From: Halothece sp. PCC 7418
GTDB taxonomy: Bacteria; Cyanobacteriota; Cyanobacteriia; Cyanobacteriales; Rubidibacteraceae
DNA length: 64,000 bases
Reading direction: 5' to 3'
Assembly (NCBI RefSeq): GCF_000317635.1
Contig: NC_019779.1
Location: 806,001-870,000 of the forward strand
The position numbers and the translations under genes are program-made. Below the pieces are notes generated by a model, which was given only the letters and a program-made list of their open reading frames with translations, was not told the origin of the DNA and ran no database searches. Shown one piece after another: positions 35,825-44,321 of this stretch. The first letter of the stretch is position 1. The number at the start of each line of letters is the position of its first letter.

Positions 35825-36055
35825 ATGAAACCTGGCGATCGCGTTCGCGTTACTGAATCTGTTATTGTTTATCACCATCCTCAACACAAAAAACAAGCCT
35901 TTGATATTAAAGGTCTCGAAGGAACGATTCAAGAAATTGTCACTGAATGGCAAGGAAGACCCATTAGTGCGAATCTACCAGTAAAGGTGAAGTTTGAAAA
36001 GAAGTTTACCGCGCACTTGCGGGAAGATGAAGTGGAAGTGATTGCAGAAAGTTAA
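35825..36055 (+). CDS. ftrV: ferredoxin-thioredoxin reductase, variable chain
   Basis: A 76-aa SH3-like protein matching FtrV: MKPGDRVRVTESVIVYHHPQHKKQAFDIKGLEG and HLREDEVEVI. With the catalytic [4Fe-4S] chain (not in the window) it forms the enzyme that passes electrons from ferredoxin to thioredoxin, linking light to redox regulation of the Calvin cycle. It stands between pcyA and the MOSC gene, all on the + strand, with 128 bp and about 20 bp spacing. Confidence 0.93.
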   Translation: MKPGDRVRVTESVIVYHHPQHKKQAFDIKGLEGTIQEIVTEWQGRPISANLPVKVKFEKKFTAHLREDEVEVIAES

Positions 36056-36075
36056 CCCTCTCCGTGGTCAGTGTC

Positions 36076-36849
36076 ATGGTTGCCAAAATTGCCAAAATTT
36101 TAGTTTATCCCATCAAGTCTTTAGATGGGGTTTTGTGTGATTATGGGACGATTGTCACCCCTGGAACTTTGAACTTTGATCGGAGATGGGCAATTTTTGA
36201 CGATCAAGGCGAATATGTGAATGGAAAACGTAATTCTCGGGTGCATCAATTATGCACTGAGTTTGATTTAAGTCAACTCATTGTTACGTTTCGTCACAAC
36301 CAAGGGTCGGTCTCCTTTAACTTAGTCACTGAAACCGATCCAATGAATCAATGGTTGAGTGAGTATTTTCAACAGCCTGTTTTTCTGCAAGAAGAAGCAG
36401 CAGGGGGCTTCCCTGACGATTTAGAGGCGTATGGCCCCACGGTGATTAGCACAGCAACCCTAGAAACCGTAGCGAGTTGGTTTCCTTCTTTGACGGTAGA
36501 AAATGCGCGATCGCGCTTCCGAGCCAATTTAGAAATTAGTGGTGTTCCCCCGTTTTGGGAAGATCAGTTGTTTGCAGAAACGAGAGAAACTGTTAAGTTT
36601 GAAGTGGGTTCAGTCCAGTTAGAAGGCGTTAATCCCTGTCAACGGTGCATTGTTCCCACCCGTGACCCTCACTCAGGAGAAACCTATCCCCAGTTTCAGC
36701 GCATCTTTATTCAGCAACGCCAAGCCACCCTCCCTTCATGGACAGTACCGACTCGTTTTAACCATTACTATCGCCTCAGCGTGAATACCCGTATTCCGCC
36801 CTCTCAAGTCGGTAAAATTATCAGTGTTGGTGATAAAGTAACAATCTGA
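36076..36849 (+). CDS. MOSC domain-containing protein
   Basis: A 257-aa protein with a MOSC N-terminal barrel (AKIAKILVYPIKSLDGVLCDYGTIV, NFDRRWAIFDDQGEYVNGKR) and a C-terminal MOSC domain (RFRANLEISGVPPFWEDQLF, GVNPCQRCIVPTRDPHSGE). The Cys pair in NPCQRC is typical of YcbX/mARC-like molybdenum-cofactor proteins that reduce N-hydroxylated compounds with a partner ferredoxin. No such partner is attached here. The ATG at 36076 is preferred over a GTG 12 bp upstream. Confidence 0.82.
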   Translation: MVAKIAKILVYPIKSLDGVLCDYGTIVTPGTLNFDRRWAIFDDQGEYVNGKRNSRVHQLCTEFDLSQLIVTFRHNQGSVSFNLVTETDPMNQWLSEYFQQPVFLQEEAAGGFPDDLEAYGPTVISTATLETVASWFPSLTVENARSRFRANLEISGVPPFWEDQLFAETRETVKFEVGSVQLEGVNPCQRCIVPTRDPHSGETYPQFQRIFIQQRQATLPSWTVPTRFNHYYRLSVNTRIPPSQVGKIISVGDKVTI

Positions 36850-37004
36850 TAGCAATTCTGACTGCAAGGGATTGAATGATGGATTGCCAATAGATAGTAC
36901 TTCTAACGTATAATGCTCATTAATTTCCAAAGAACAAATAACGAAGAACCAATAACATTAACCAGCCTACTTTCTACTCTCACCGATTCGGAAGCGCGAT
37001 CAAA

Positions 37005-37817
37005 ATGCGTTTAATAAAAAATATTTCTCCCTCAACTTTCCATTCTCTTCTCCTTCCCAGTTTAGATGCGCTGACTTTTTTCGCATGGGGAATTGTCTTA
37101 TTTAAGTATTGGTTAACGGGGGAAATTCGATTATTAATTCATCCGAATTATATTGGTCTAGTTATGGTGACTGGGGGAGTTTTATTATTTCTAGGATGTC
37201 TGAAATCATTTCAAATTTATGAGAATCAAAAACGGAAAAAGCATCAGGAAAAAGTGATGCAGCACGTGACGCTGTTTCCCGTGGGATGGAGTTCTTTTTT
37301 TCTGCTGGGAACAGCAATTTTAGGATTACTCATTCCACCGAAGGTATTAGGAAGTGATATTGCATTACAACGAGGGATTCGAGAAACGCTTCCTGTAACC
37401 GAAAATCAACCAGAAGCCTTTCGGGTTAATGTCAAGGCTGAGGATCGATCGCTGATTGATTGGATTAAAACGATTAATGCGTATCCCGAACCCGATGCGT
37501 ATCAAGGGGAAAAGGTGAAAGTGAGGGGGTTTGTGATTCAAAAAGAACAGCTTCCAGAAAATTATTTTTTATTAGCTCAGTTTATTATTACTTGTTGCGC
37601 GATCGATGCTTATCCAGTCGCCCTTCCTGTTAAGATTGCTAATTCTGATCAACAATATAAAAATGATACTTGGTTAGAAGTGGAAGGAGAAATGATGAGT
37701 GAGCGTTTAGCTTTTATGACTGCTACAGATTTAGAAAGCCAAGAGAAACGTCAAGTGGTGATTGGTGCTGAAACGATTACTGAAATTCCTACGCCCCGTA
37801 ATCCTTATGGTTTTTAA
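37005..37817 (+). CDS. TIGR03943/DUF1980 family membrane protein
   Basis: A 270-aa protein with three N-terminal hydrophobic segments (about 15-35, 45-65, 92-112) and a soluble C-terminal domain (about 130-265: INAYPEPDAYQGEKVKVRGFVIQKEQLPENYF, FIITCCAIDAYPVALPV, WLEVEGEM). This is the architecture of the TIGR03943/DUF1980 family, usually encoded beside a YraQ-type permease (DUF318). No permease is present on either side here. Role unknown. It overlaps the next gene by 11 bp. Confidence 0.75.
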   Translation: MRLIKNISPSTFHSLLLPSLDALTFFAWGIVLFKYWLTGEIRLLIHPNYIGLVMVTGGVLLFLGCLKSFQIYENQKRKKHQEKVMQHVTLFPVGWSSFFLLGTAILGLLIPPKVLGSDIALQRGIRETLPVTENQPEAFRVNVKAEDRSLIDWIKTINAYPEPDAYQGEKVKVRGFVIQKEQLPENYFLLAQFIITCCAIDAYPVALPVKIANSDQQYKNDTWLEVEGEMMSERLAFMTATDLESQEKRQVVIGAETITEIPTPRNPYGF

Positions 37818-39288
37818 GCGTCATTTCCAGCCCATTGATCGGATTTCAATTCTTGCCATTATTTTACTCGGTTTTGTTCTATCTGGACTCATTTTTGGTG
37901 AGAATATTTGTGGGAAAGATTGTTGGTTAAAATCCAAACCAAGGGTGGAAATGTTTAGTTGGAAAGAGGAAAAAATTAGTGCAAACGATCGCGCTTTTAT
38001 TATTCGTTTTAGTCGTCCGATGGAGCAAGAAACTGTTGAAAATAATATTAAATTGAATCCTGAGTTAGTGGGAAAAATCAGTTGGTCTGGGAAACGGATG
38101 GCTTATACTTTAGAGCAACCCGCCCCTTATGGAACAGAATATGAATTAACGATTAATGGTGCAAAAGACCGTCTCGGGAGTGAAATCCGACCGTTTCAAG
38201 AAACCTTTCAAACGCGCGATCGCGCTTTTGTTTATTTAGGGGTAAAAGGACAAGAAAAAGGACGCTTAATTTTATATAACTTGACGCAACAAGAAAAAAC
38301 GATTCTGACACCCGCTAATTTAGTAGTGAATGATTTTAAGAGTTATCCCCAGCGCGATCAGATTTTATTTAGTGCGATTCCCCAAGAGAATTGGCAAGAG
38401 GGAACACTAGACCAACAATTATATACAGTGACAACAGGAATTAATGAAAGTGATACCCCAGTCGGAAAAGTGGAATTAATTTTAGATAATAAAACGTATC
38501 AAATTCTTGAGTTTGAACTGTCCCCCAATGGTCAAAAAATTGTTGTGAGACGAGCCAAAAAAGATGATTTGAAGGATATGAGTTTGTGGATTATCGAAGG
38601 AAAAACTCCTCCTAAGCGAATTGAAAACAGTCAAGGAGGAGAATTTATCATTCCTCCCGATAGTCAAAGTATCGCTATTGCTCAAGGTCAAGGAGTCGCT
38701 CTCATTCCATTAGAAAAAGATACTAATCCTGCTAATTTTTTACCACAATACGGTCAAGTTTTAACCTTTTCCCCTGATGGTCGTGCAGCAGCAATGGTCA
38801 ACTTTAATACGCAAGATCCAGACAAACAATACACTCGTTCTCTCGATTTAGTAACTAATCGGGGGGTTGAAAAAAATCTCCTGAATACAGAAGGATCGAT
38901 TCTCAATTGTGAATTTAACCCCACTGCAACTCACCTTTATTGCTTATTGACAGAAGTAGTTGATCAGGAACAATATCGAGAACAACCCTATCTAGTCAGT
39001 ATCAATCTTGAAACAACAGAAATTCTTCCACTATTGAGCTTACCAGAATATCAAGATATTGATATGAGTCTCTCTCCTGATGGTTTCGCCTTACTATTCG
39101 ACCAAGTGATGACAGTTAGTAGTGCTAACCCCAATAATTACACTCTTAGAAGTGATTCTGGCAAAGCAATTATTGATAGTCGTCTATGGTTATTAGTTCC
39201 TACACCAACGCTAACCAATAATCCAGCCCAACAACCAAAACTGGAAGAATTACCGATATCGGGAGTAACGCCCCTGTGGCTACCGTGA
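37807..39288 (+). CDS. membrane-anchored protein with Ig-like domain and beta-propeller-like repeats
   Basis: A 493-aa protein of unknown function. After a short cytoplasmic start, one hydrophobic helix (about 11-30: ISILAIILLGFVLSGLIFG) anchors it. About 45-140 resembles a bacterial SbsA-type Ig-like domain (FIIRFSRPMEQETVENNIKLNPELVGKISWSG). About 150-480 shows repeated LSPNGQKIVVRR, FSPDGRAAAMVNF, LSPDGFALLFDQ blocks like WD40/TolB propellers. The overlap with the preceding DUF1980-type gene suggests coupled translation and perhaps a shared envelope function. Similar pairs should be looked for in other cyanobacteria. Confidence 0.7.
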   Translation: MVFKRHFQPIDRISILAIILLGFVLSGLIFGENICGKDCWLKSKPRVEMFSWKEEKISANDRAFIIRFSRPMEQETVENNIKLNPELVGKISWSGKRMAYTLEQPAPYGTEYELTINGAKDRLGSEIRPFQETFQTRDRAFVYLGVKGQEKGRLILYNLTQQEKTILTPANLVVNDFKSYPQRDQILFSAIPQENWQEGTLDQQLYTVTTGINESDTPVGKVELILDNKTYQILEFELSPNGQKIVVRRAKKDDLKDMSLWIIEGKTPPKRIENSQGGEFIIPPDSQSIAIAQGQGVALIPLEKDTNPANFLPQYGQVLTFSPDGRAAAMVNFNTQDPDKQYTRSLDLVTNRGVEKNLLNTEGSILNCEFNPTATHLYCLLTEVVDQEQYREQPYLVSINLETTEILPLLSLPEYQDIDMSLSPDGFALLFDQVMTVSSANPNNYTLRSDSGKAIIDSRLWLLVPTPTLTNNPAQQPKLEELPISGVTPLWLP

Positions 39289-39374
39289 CAACGCAATAAC
39301 TGTCCTGAAACTTGGCAAAAAAACTGCGCTATCACTTACATTAATAAGTAGAAGCCCCCACCTTACTTTAAAGA

Positions 39375-40115
39375 ATGCCTGATATCACTGTCTCTCCTTG
39401 GTTAAGTCGCTTAGTGTATCCTTTAGGCTGTTATCTGCTTCTTCCAGCCTATTTTGGGAAATTAGAAATTATCGGACGTGAAAACATTCCTCGCAATGGT
39501 CCAGTCTTACTCGCCCCCACTCATCGTTCTCGTTGGGATGCTCTCCTTGTTCCTTATACCGCAGGACGTTGGAAAACGGGTCGCGATTTACGATACATGG
39601 TTTCCGAAAATGAAATGCGGGGCTTGCAAGGTTGGATTATTCGTCGTATGGGGGGGTTTCCCGTTGATCCGAAACATCCTGGCTTAAGCACAATTAGGAA
39701 CAGTATTCAGGTTTTATCTCAGGGGGAAATGCTGGTCATTTTTCCAGAGGGAGATATCTATCGTAATCAACCAGTACAGCCCTTAAAAGCGGGTATTGGT
39801 CGCATTGCTCTTCAGGCGCAATCACAACGTCAAGTCAGTGAGAGTGTTAAGGTTGTTCCCATGAGCATTCATTATTCTCAAGCCTATCCCAATTGGGGAA
39901 CAGGGGTGAAAGTCAAAGTGGGAACGCCGATTAATGTCGCAGACTATCCTTCTGATCACAGTAAGAAAAGTGCACAATGTCTGACTCAGGATCTCGAAAC
40001 CGCCTTAAAAGATTTGTACGAAAACGATCCCGCCTACAAACAATTCTCTTGTTGTGATCAGCTTGCATCCCATCAACACAGCACAACCGAACAATCCGCA
40101 TCAATGCAACATTAA
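39375..40115 (+). CDS. 1-acyl-sn-glycerol-3-phosphate acyltransferase (PlsC-like)
   Basis: A 246-aa acyltransferase. The family motifs are present: PTHRSRWDALL (HX4D catalytic pair, about residue 50), FPVDPKHPGLSTI, and FPEGDIYRN (about residue 125, the phosphate-binding EGT-like motif). It acylates lysophosphatidate or a related lysolipid at the membrane. The N-terminal hydrophobic stretch (VYPLGCYLLLPAYFG) is likely a membrane-surface helix. The gene ends in a 4-bp overlap with the convergent aminotransferase gene. Confidence 0.85.
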   Translation: MPDITVSPWLSRLVYPLGCYLLLPAYFGKLEIIGRENIPRNGPVLLAPTHRSRWDALLVPYTAGRWKTGRDLRYMVSENEMRGLQGWIIRRMGGFPVDPKHPGLSTIRNSIQVLSQGEMLVIFPEGDIYRNQPVQPLKAGIGRIALQAQSQRQVSESVKVVPMSIHYSQAYPNWGTGVKVKVGTPINVADYPSDHSKKSAQCLTQDLETALKDLYENDPAYKQFSCCDQLASHQHSTTEQSASMQH

Positions 40116-40837
40116 CGAATAACGGTGTGAATGGGAATCACTTGCACAACACAGTTGCTATAACCTAAGGCTTCTAAGCTGTTAACAAATTCGGGAGTCC
40201 AAACGGTTTCTTGCACAGGGCTATTTTGAGCTTTTAAAAGGGAAATCAAGCGCGATCGCGCTATTCCAGACAAAGCATCATGAACCGAGGGAGTCCACCA
40301 AATACCATCTTTCCAACCCCATAAATTCCCTGTGCTGGTTTCTAACCAATTCCCCGCTTCATCCACTAAAATAGCTTCTTGCGCCCCCTTCACTTTTGCG
40401 GTTTGCAACGCCAACCAACTGCTTAAATAATTTCCTGTTTTATGAGTCGGAAAACTTCGTCGGTATTTCCCAGCAGCAGCTAACCAAGCTGTGATTCCTG
40501 ATTGTTGTTTTTGCGCTAAATCTGGCGGTAACTCACGTCCAGTAATCCATTCTCGCCCATCTGGAAAAATTGTCATGCGTAACACTGGAAAATAGGCACT
40601 TAATTGTTTCGCTCCTTCCCGCAGTCGTTTCCAGTTGGGTTGTTGCCAAGAAAAGGCTTGCAGAGATTGCTCAAGTCGCTGACAATGGTCTTGCCATTGC
40701 GTCAAATCGTGATCCAAATTCTGTTCATAAACTCGTAGCGTGGTAAAAACCGTTGCGCCATACAATAAACCAGGATCATTAAGGGAGAGGGGAATCGTTT
40801 GTTGATTATAGAGTTGACCCTCATACCAATGCCACAT
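40112..40837 (-). CDS. class IV aminotransferase (4-amino-4-deoxychorismate lyase-like)
   Basis: A 241-aa PLP enzyme of fold type IV. Key parts: LYNQQTIPLSLNDPGLLYGATVFTTLRVYE (N-terminal), the PLP lysine in THKTGNYLSSWLALQTAKVKGAQEAILVDEAGNWLETSTGNLWGWKDG, and RSRLISLLKAQ in the C-terminal half. Length and sequence suit 4-amino-4-deoxychorismate lyase (PabC), which makes p-aminobenzoate for folate. D-amino-acid or branched-chain aminotransferases of the same fold cannot be excluded. Confidence 0.82.
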   Translation of the reverse strand: MWHWYEGQLYNQQTIPLSLNDPGLLYGATVFTTLRVYEQNLDHDLTQWQDHCQRLEQSLQAFSWQQPNWKRLREGAKQLSAYFPVLRMTIFPDGREWITGRELPPDLAQKQQSGITAWLAAAGKYRRSFPTHKTGNYLSSWLALQTAKVKGAQEAILVDEAGNWLETSTGNLWGWKDGIWWTPSVHDALSGIARSRLISLLKAQNSPVQETVWTPEFVNSLEALGYSNCVVQVIPIHTVIR

Positions 40838-40933
40838 TTTGACCTCTGGAAAGCTGTTTCCTCATCCTACCAGTAGCAGAGAATTTTTCTTTTATCATGA
40901 AGGTATCTTTTGCACTGAATCAAGCAACGCTAT

Positions 40934-41740
40934 ATGGTTACTCCTGCTAATCCTTATTCTCTTTTCCAAGAAACAAAATTACAATCTGTGAGCCGTGGCG
41001 AGCCCTGTTTTCTTCTCAGTGGTTGTGAAAACGCAACTCATTTGCTGGTGATTCTTTTTCCGCAACTGGGCGACTTTGATAGTTTAGAATACGCTTGGTG
41101 GTTGCAACGATCGCGCTGTGAACTCGAAGCCTTAAACGTAACCGTGCGAGCCGTAGGAATTGGTAATCTTGCTTCTGGTCAGCGTTTCTGTCATTTTACC
41201 GAATTCCCAGAAGAGAATTTATTAGTTGATCCCAAAGCGAGTCTCCATCAACAACTCGGACTCTACACTGGTTTATTCCTCAACATTCCAGGTTTATCTG
41301 CACCGCAACAGGCCTGGGTCAACTTATTGCTGATGTGTGCGGGAATTGGCAGCCCTGGCACCCTCAAAGAAGTCTTACGAGGCTATACTGGCGATCGCGC
41401 TGCACCGCAACTGATTGGCGATGATGAAGTCATCAAAGCCCCACCGCTTCCCCCCTTACAAGGCTCATTTTTCAACGGCGCAGGAGGAAATGGTTTCCAG
41501 CGTCCCTTTGAACTGGCGACTCTACGCTTGCGGAATATGGGAGAAGTATTGAGTCATTGGGGAACGTATGTTCCAGATGCAAGTTATCTCACTCAGCGCG
41601 GAGGAACATTTCTGTTTAACCCCGAGCGAGAATTGATTTATGAGTGGCGCGATCGCGCGATATTAGGCTTTGCAGAAAATATGAGCTCTCCCTTGGATTT
41701 TCTCCGCACTCGTCTGTCTGCGGAAACAGTTACCGCTTAG
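40934..41740 (+). CDS. peroxiredoxin-like (AhpC/TSA_2) family protein
   Basis: A 268-aa cyanobacterial protein resembling the AhpC/TSA_2 (PRXL2) branch of the thioredoxin fold: LLVILFPQLGDFDSLEYAWWLQRSRCELEALNVTVRAVGIG, FPEENLLVDPKASLHQQLGLY, and the C-terminal GGTFLFNPERELIYEWRDRAILGF. The usual peroxidatic TxxC motif is absent; the nearest Cys is in SRCELEALN. Peroxidase activity is therefore doubtful. It is convergent with the SRPBCC gene, overlapping it by 4 bp. Confidence 0.72.
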   Translation: MVTPANPYSLFQETKLQSVSRGEPCFLLSGCENATHLLVILFPQLGDFDSLEYAWWLQRSRCELEALNVTVRAVGIGNLASGQRFCHFTEFPEENLLVDPKASLHQQLGLYTGLFLNIPGLSAPQQAWVNLLLMCAGIGSPGTLKEVLRGYTGDRAAPQLIGDDEVIKAPPLPPLQGSFFNGAGGNGFQRPFELATLRLRNMGEVLSHWGTYVPDASYLTQRGGTFLFNPERELIYEWRDRAILGFAENMSSPLDFLRTRLSAETVTA

Positions 41741-42294
41741 CCAAACAACTGATCAACCCGTTGGCGAATCGCAACTAAATTCAATGATAAATCTTTACTC
41801 AACCGACGTTCAATTAAACTGACAGGCATGGTGCGCGGGGGCCAAACAAAGATACTGTAAACCAGTTGGGTTGTCTTCTCTTTTGGTTCTAAGAACCAAT
41901 AGCCAGAAAATGCCTTAAAGTCCCCTTCCACCATCTCAAAATCAATGCGTTCGGGGTGAGCTTCTTCTAAATCTAGCACCACACGGGCACTAAAATTCAT
42001 TTTCAGTAGTTTCTGTTTTCCCACTTGTTCTAAACGAACTTTTTCTCCCTCGGGATGTTCCAGACGTTGACTTTTTTCTAGGCTGGGAATAAATTCAGGC
42101 AATGATTCATAATCAGTCAACACCTTCCACACCGATTCTCTCGGGTGCGCGATTGCGATCTGACTGGTAATGCGCCGTTGACGCTTTGCCACCTCCTCAG
42201 TCTGAATCTCTACCGCTTCTAGCTGTGCTTCTAACTCAGAATCCCCCGCATGGGCTGCATCTGCTGGTTCGTTCTTAAATTGTGGGTCAATCAC
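41737..42294 (-). CDS. SRPBCC family protein (cyclase/dehydrase-like)
   Basis: A 185-aa protein with a START/Bet v1-like fold: an acidic N-terminal tail (about 1-40), then RRITSQIAIAHPRESVWKVLTDYESLPEFIPSLEKSQRLE, FKAFSGYWFLEPKEKTTQLVYSIFVWPPRTMPVSLIERRLSKDL. The family binds hydrophobic ligands such as lipids or quinones. The start codon is GTG. It begins 5 bp after the histidine kinase stop and is the second gene of that operon. Confidence 0.82.
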   Translation of the reverse strand: MIDPQFKNEPADAAHAGDSELEAQLEAVEIQTEEVAKRQRRITSQIAIAHPRESVWKVLTDYESLPEFIPSLEKSQRLEHPEGEKVRLEQVGKQKLLKMNFSARVVLDLEEAHPERIDFEMVEGDFKAFSGYWFLEPKEKTTQLVYSIFVWPPRTMPVSLIERRLSKDLSLNLVAIRQRVDQLFG

Positions 42295-42299
42295 GATTT

Positions 42300-44165
42300 T
42301 TATGTTTCTAATACTTCATCTAAAGAGCGAGGAAGAGTGACATGAAATGTCGTTTCCCCAACTCCATCAGGATTATACTCGCTGTTGAGATCAATTTTGC
42401 CACGAAGATGTTGCACCAGAGACTGAACTAATGCTAATCCTAATCCAGTGCCAGGAATTGCTTTTTGAGTTGCGCCTTTTCCGCGCCGAAACCGATCAAA
42501 AATATAACTTTGTTCACTCGGAGCAATCCCATACCCAATATTTTTGACACTCATGCAAATCCAGTTGTGGATTGTTTCCGAAAGCATGATTTCGACTGTT
42601 GTCTTTGCCCGAGAATACTTTCCCGCATTACTCAATAACTCTAAAACAATCCGTCGCACACTTTCTTCATCACTCTCAATGGTAAACCGTTCATCAGAAT
42701 GCTGCGGTGGTGCTAAACGCAAGGTCAAATCTAGCTGTTTCTCTTGCCATTTCCACTGAAATTCATCAGCGATTTCTCTTAATAATTGTTTAACATTAAC
42801 TGGTTTGACTTGTAGAGATGTTCCTTCATCCTCGACTTTTTGTAAGGTCAATAGATCTTTAATCAGGTTATGTTCTCGATTCCATTCTTGTTCTAAAATC
42901 CCCAGATACTTTTGTTTGCGCTCTGGGGGCAGTGCTTCATTATGTAACATCCGAATCGCCATTTTCATCGTTGCTAAAGGCGTATTCAACTCATGGCTAA
43001 TTGTGGCTAAAAATTCATCTTTGAGTTGATTTAATTCTTGTAACTGTTCGACTTGATTGCGACTGGTTTCATAAAGTTTTGCTTGTACATCTAAACTCCG
43101 TTGCAATTGTGCAGTCCGCTCATCAACCAGAGACTGCACCCGTTGTAGAGTTTTATTATGGACAATTGTCGTGCTGACTTCTGTACTCACCCAACTCAAT
43201 AATTCTTGCTCTTCTTTGTACCATTGTCGGGGCTGATCGTTTTCTAAAAGCAGAAATCCTAAGACCATCTGTGACTCGGGGCGACCACTGCTTGTTCCCA
43301 TGAGAGGCGTAATGATCCAAGCCGATGTCGGGCAAGACTCTTCTAAGAAATAAAGTTGATACGGATCATCCACGACCTGCTGAGAAAGAGGAATGGGGGC
43401 TTGTTGCCAGGCTTTTAAGCAAAGAGGACTGTTGCTGAGGGGAAAAGAGGTTAAAGAGGTTTTGAAAGGCGAAGATTGTGCCCATTGGGTTAATAGTTGC
43501 ACTTCGACATTTGGGTTGTTAATTTCTCGGCGATTGCCAAAAATCGGTTCAGCATAGCGCAACATGAGGACAATACCGCGAGTCACTTCTAGAGCTTGGC
43601 TAGTTTGCGCGATCGCGCTGTATAAAATCGTCTCTAAGTCTTGAGAATTATGAATCAACTCCGTGACATTTTGTTGCAGCCATTTATAACGTTCTTTCTT
43701 ATGCAACTCAAATTGCAATTGTGCCGTTTTCATCGCCAAACACAACGCACTTGCTAGAGACGATTCCAACCTACTATTCAACCCTAGCTCTTGATTGCTC
43801 CCTAAAATTAACCAACCCCAAAGCTGATCTTGAGCAATCGGGCACACCTCCCAATGCGGAAGGGCTAATTCCTGTTGCAAATCAGCTAAAAGGTTGATGG
43901 GAACTTCACTCTCATTAGAATGGATTTCCTGAGTTTTCCAAAGAATGGTTTGCAGTTTTGCTTCCCATAAGGTTAACTGTCTTTTGTCAATACCATTTTC
44001 TCGACTCCAGCTAGCAGTGGGTAAACTCACAAAGGGAATTAAAAAACACACTTGCGCTGATAAACTCTGGGTCATTTTTTTCGGGAGTTCCCAGAGCAGT
44101 GTTTTTGCGTTGACACTCCCCAGGGTTAAGGCATTAATCTCTTGTCCAATCAGTGTTAGTTTCAC
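42300..44165 (-). CDS. GAF-domain sensor histidine kinase
   Basis: A 621-aa cytoplasmic-type kinase. The N-terminal roughly 360 residues contain one clear GAF-like domain (about 170-335: NSQDLETILYSAIAQTSQALEVTRGIVLMLRY) and perhaps a second, decayed one before it. A coiled-coil linker (about 345-385) leads to the HisKA H-box LATISHELNTPLATMKMAIRML and to HATPase with VLELLSNAGKYS (N box), GIAPSEQSYIFDRFRRGKG (F/G1) and GTGLGLALVQSL (G2). No transmembrane helix was seen. No response regulator is adjacent. The start is a GTG. The SRPBCC gene follows in the same operon. Confidence 0.88.
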   Translation of the reverse strand: MKLTLIGQEINALTLGSVNAKTLLWELPKKMTQSLSAQVCFLIPFVSLPTASWSRENGIDKRQLTLWEAKLQTILWKTQEIHSNESEVPINLLADLQQELALPHWEVCPIAQDQLWGWLILGSNQELGLNSRLESSLASALCLAMKTAQLQFELHKKERYKWLQQNVTELIHNSQDLETILYSAIAQTSQALEVTRGIVLMLRYAEPIFGNRREINNPNVEVQLLTQWAQSSPFKTSLTSFPLSNSPLCLKAWQQAPIPLSQQVVDDPYQLYFLEESCPTSAWIITPLMGTSSGRPESQMVLGFLLLENDQPRQWYKEEQELLSWVSTEVSTTIVHNKTLQRVQSLVDERTAQLQRSLDVQAKLYETSRNQVEQLQELNQLKDEFLATISHELNTPLATMKMAIRMLHNEALPPERKQKYLGILEQEWNREHNLIKDLLTLQKVEDEGTSLQVKPVNVKQLLREIADEFQWKWQEKQLDLTLRLAPPQHSDERFTIESDEESVRRIVLELLSNAGKYSRAKTTVEIMLSETIHNWICMSVKNIGYGIAPSEQSYIFDRFRRGKGATQKAIPGTGLGLALVQSLVQHLRGKIDLNSEYNPDGVGETTFHVTLPRSLDEVLET

Positions 44166-44184
44166 AATTTCAGCTTACTGATAC

Positions 44185-44268
44185 TTAAGTAGAAGCGAGT
44201 CTCCACTCAATGGCATTAAACACAAATTCTAGACAGTCAGTCACTTTTAGATCATAGTGAGAACTCAT
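44185..44268 (-). CDS. putative 27-aa small protein
   Basis: A short frame between carB and the histidine kinase, on their strand. It encodes MSSHYDLKVTDCLEFVFNAI and seven more residues (EWRLAST). GGAG stands eight bases before the ATG in a TTTAGGAGTG context, a better ribosome site than the kinase itself has. It ends 19 bp before the kinase start. I do not recognise the sequence; it could be a real small protein or a leader peptide affecting kinase translation. Confidence 0.35.
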   Translation of the reverse strand: MSSHYDLKVTDCLEFVFNAIEWRLAST

Positions 44269-44321
44269 TCTAACACTCCTAAACTATCACACTCTTTGTA
44301 CAGTATTGATCTGTTTTTCAC

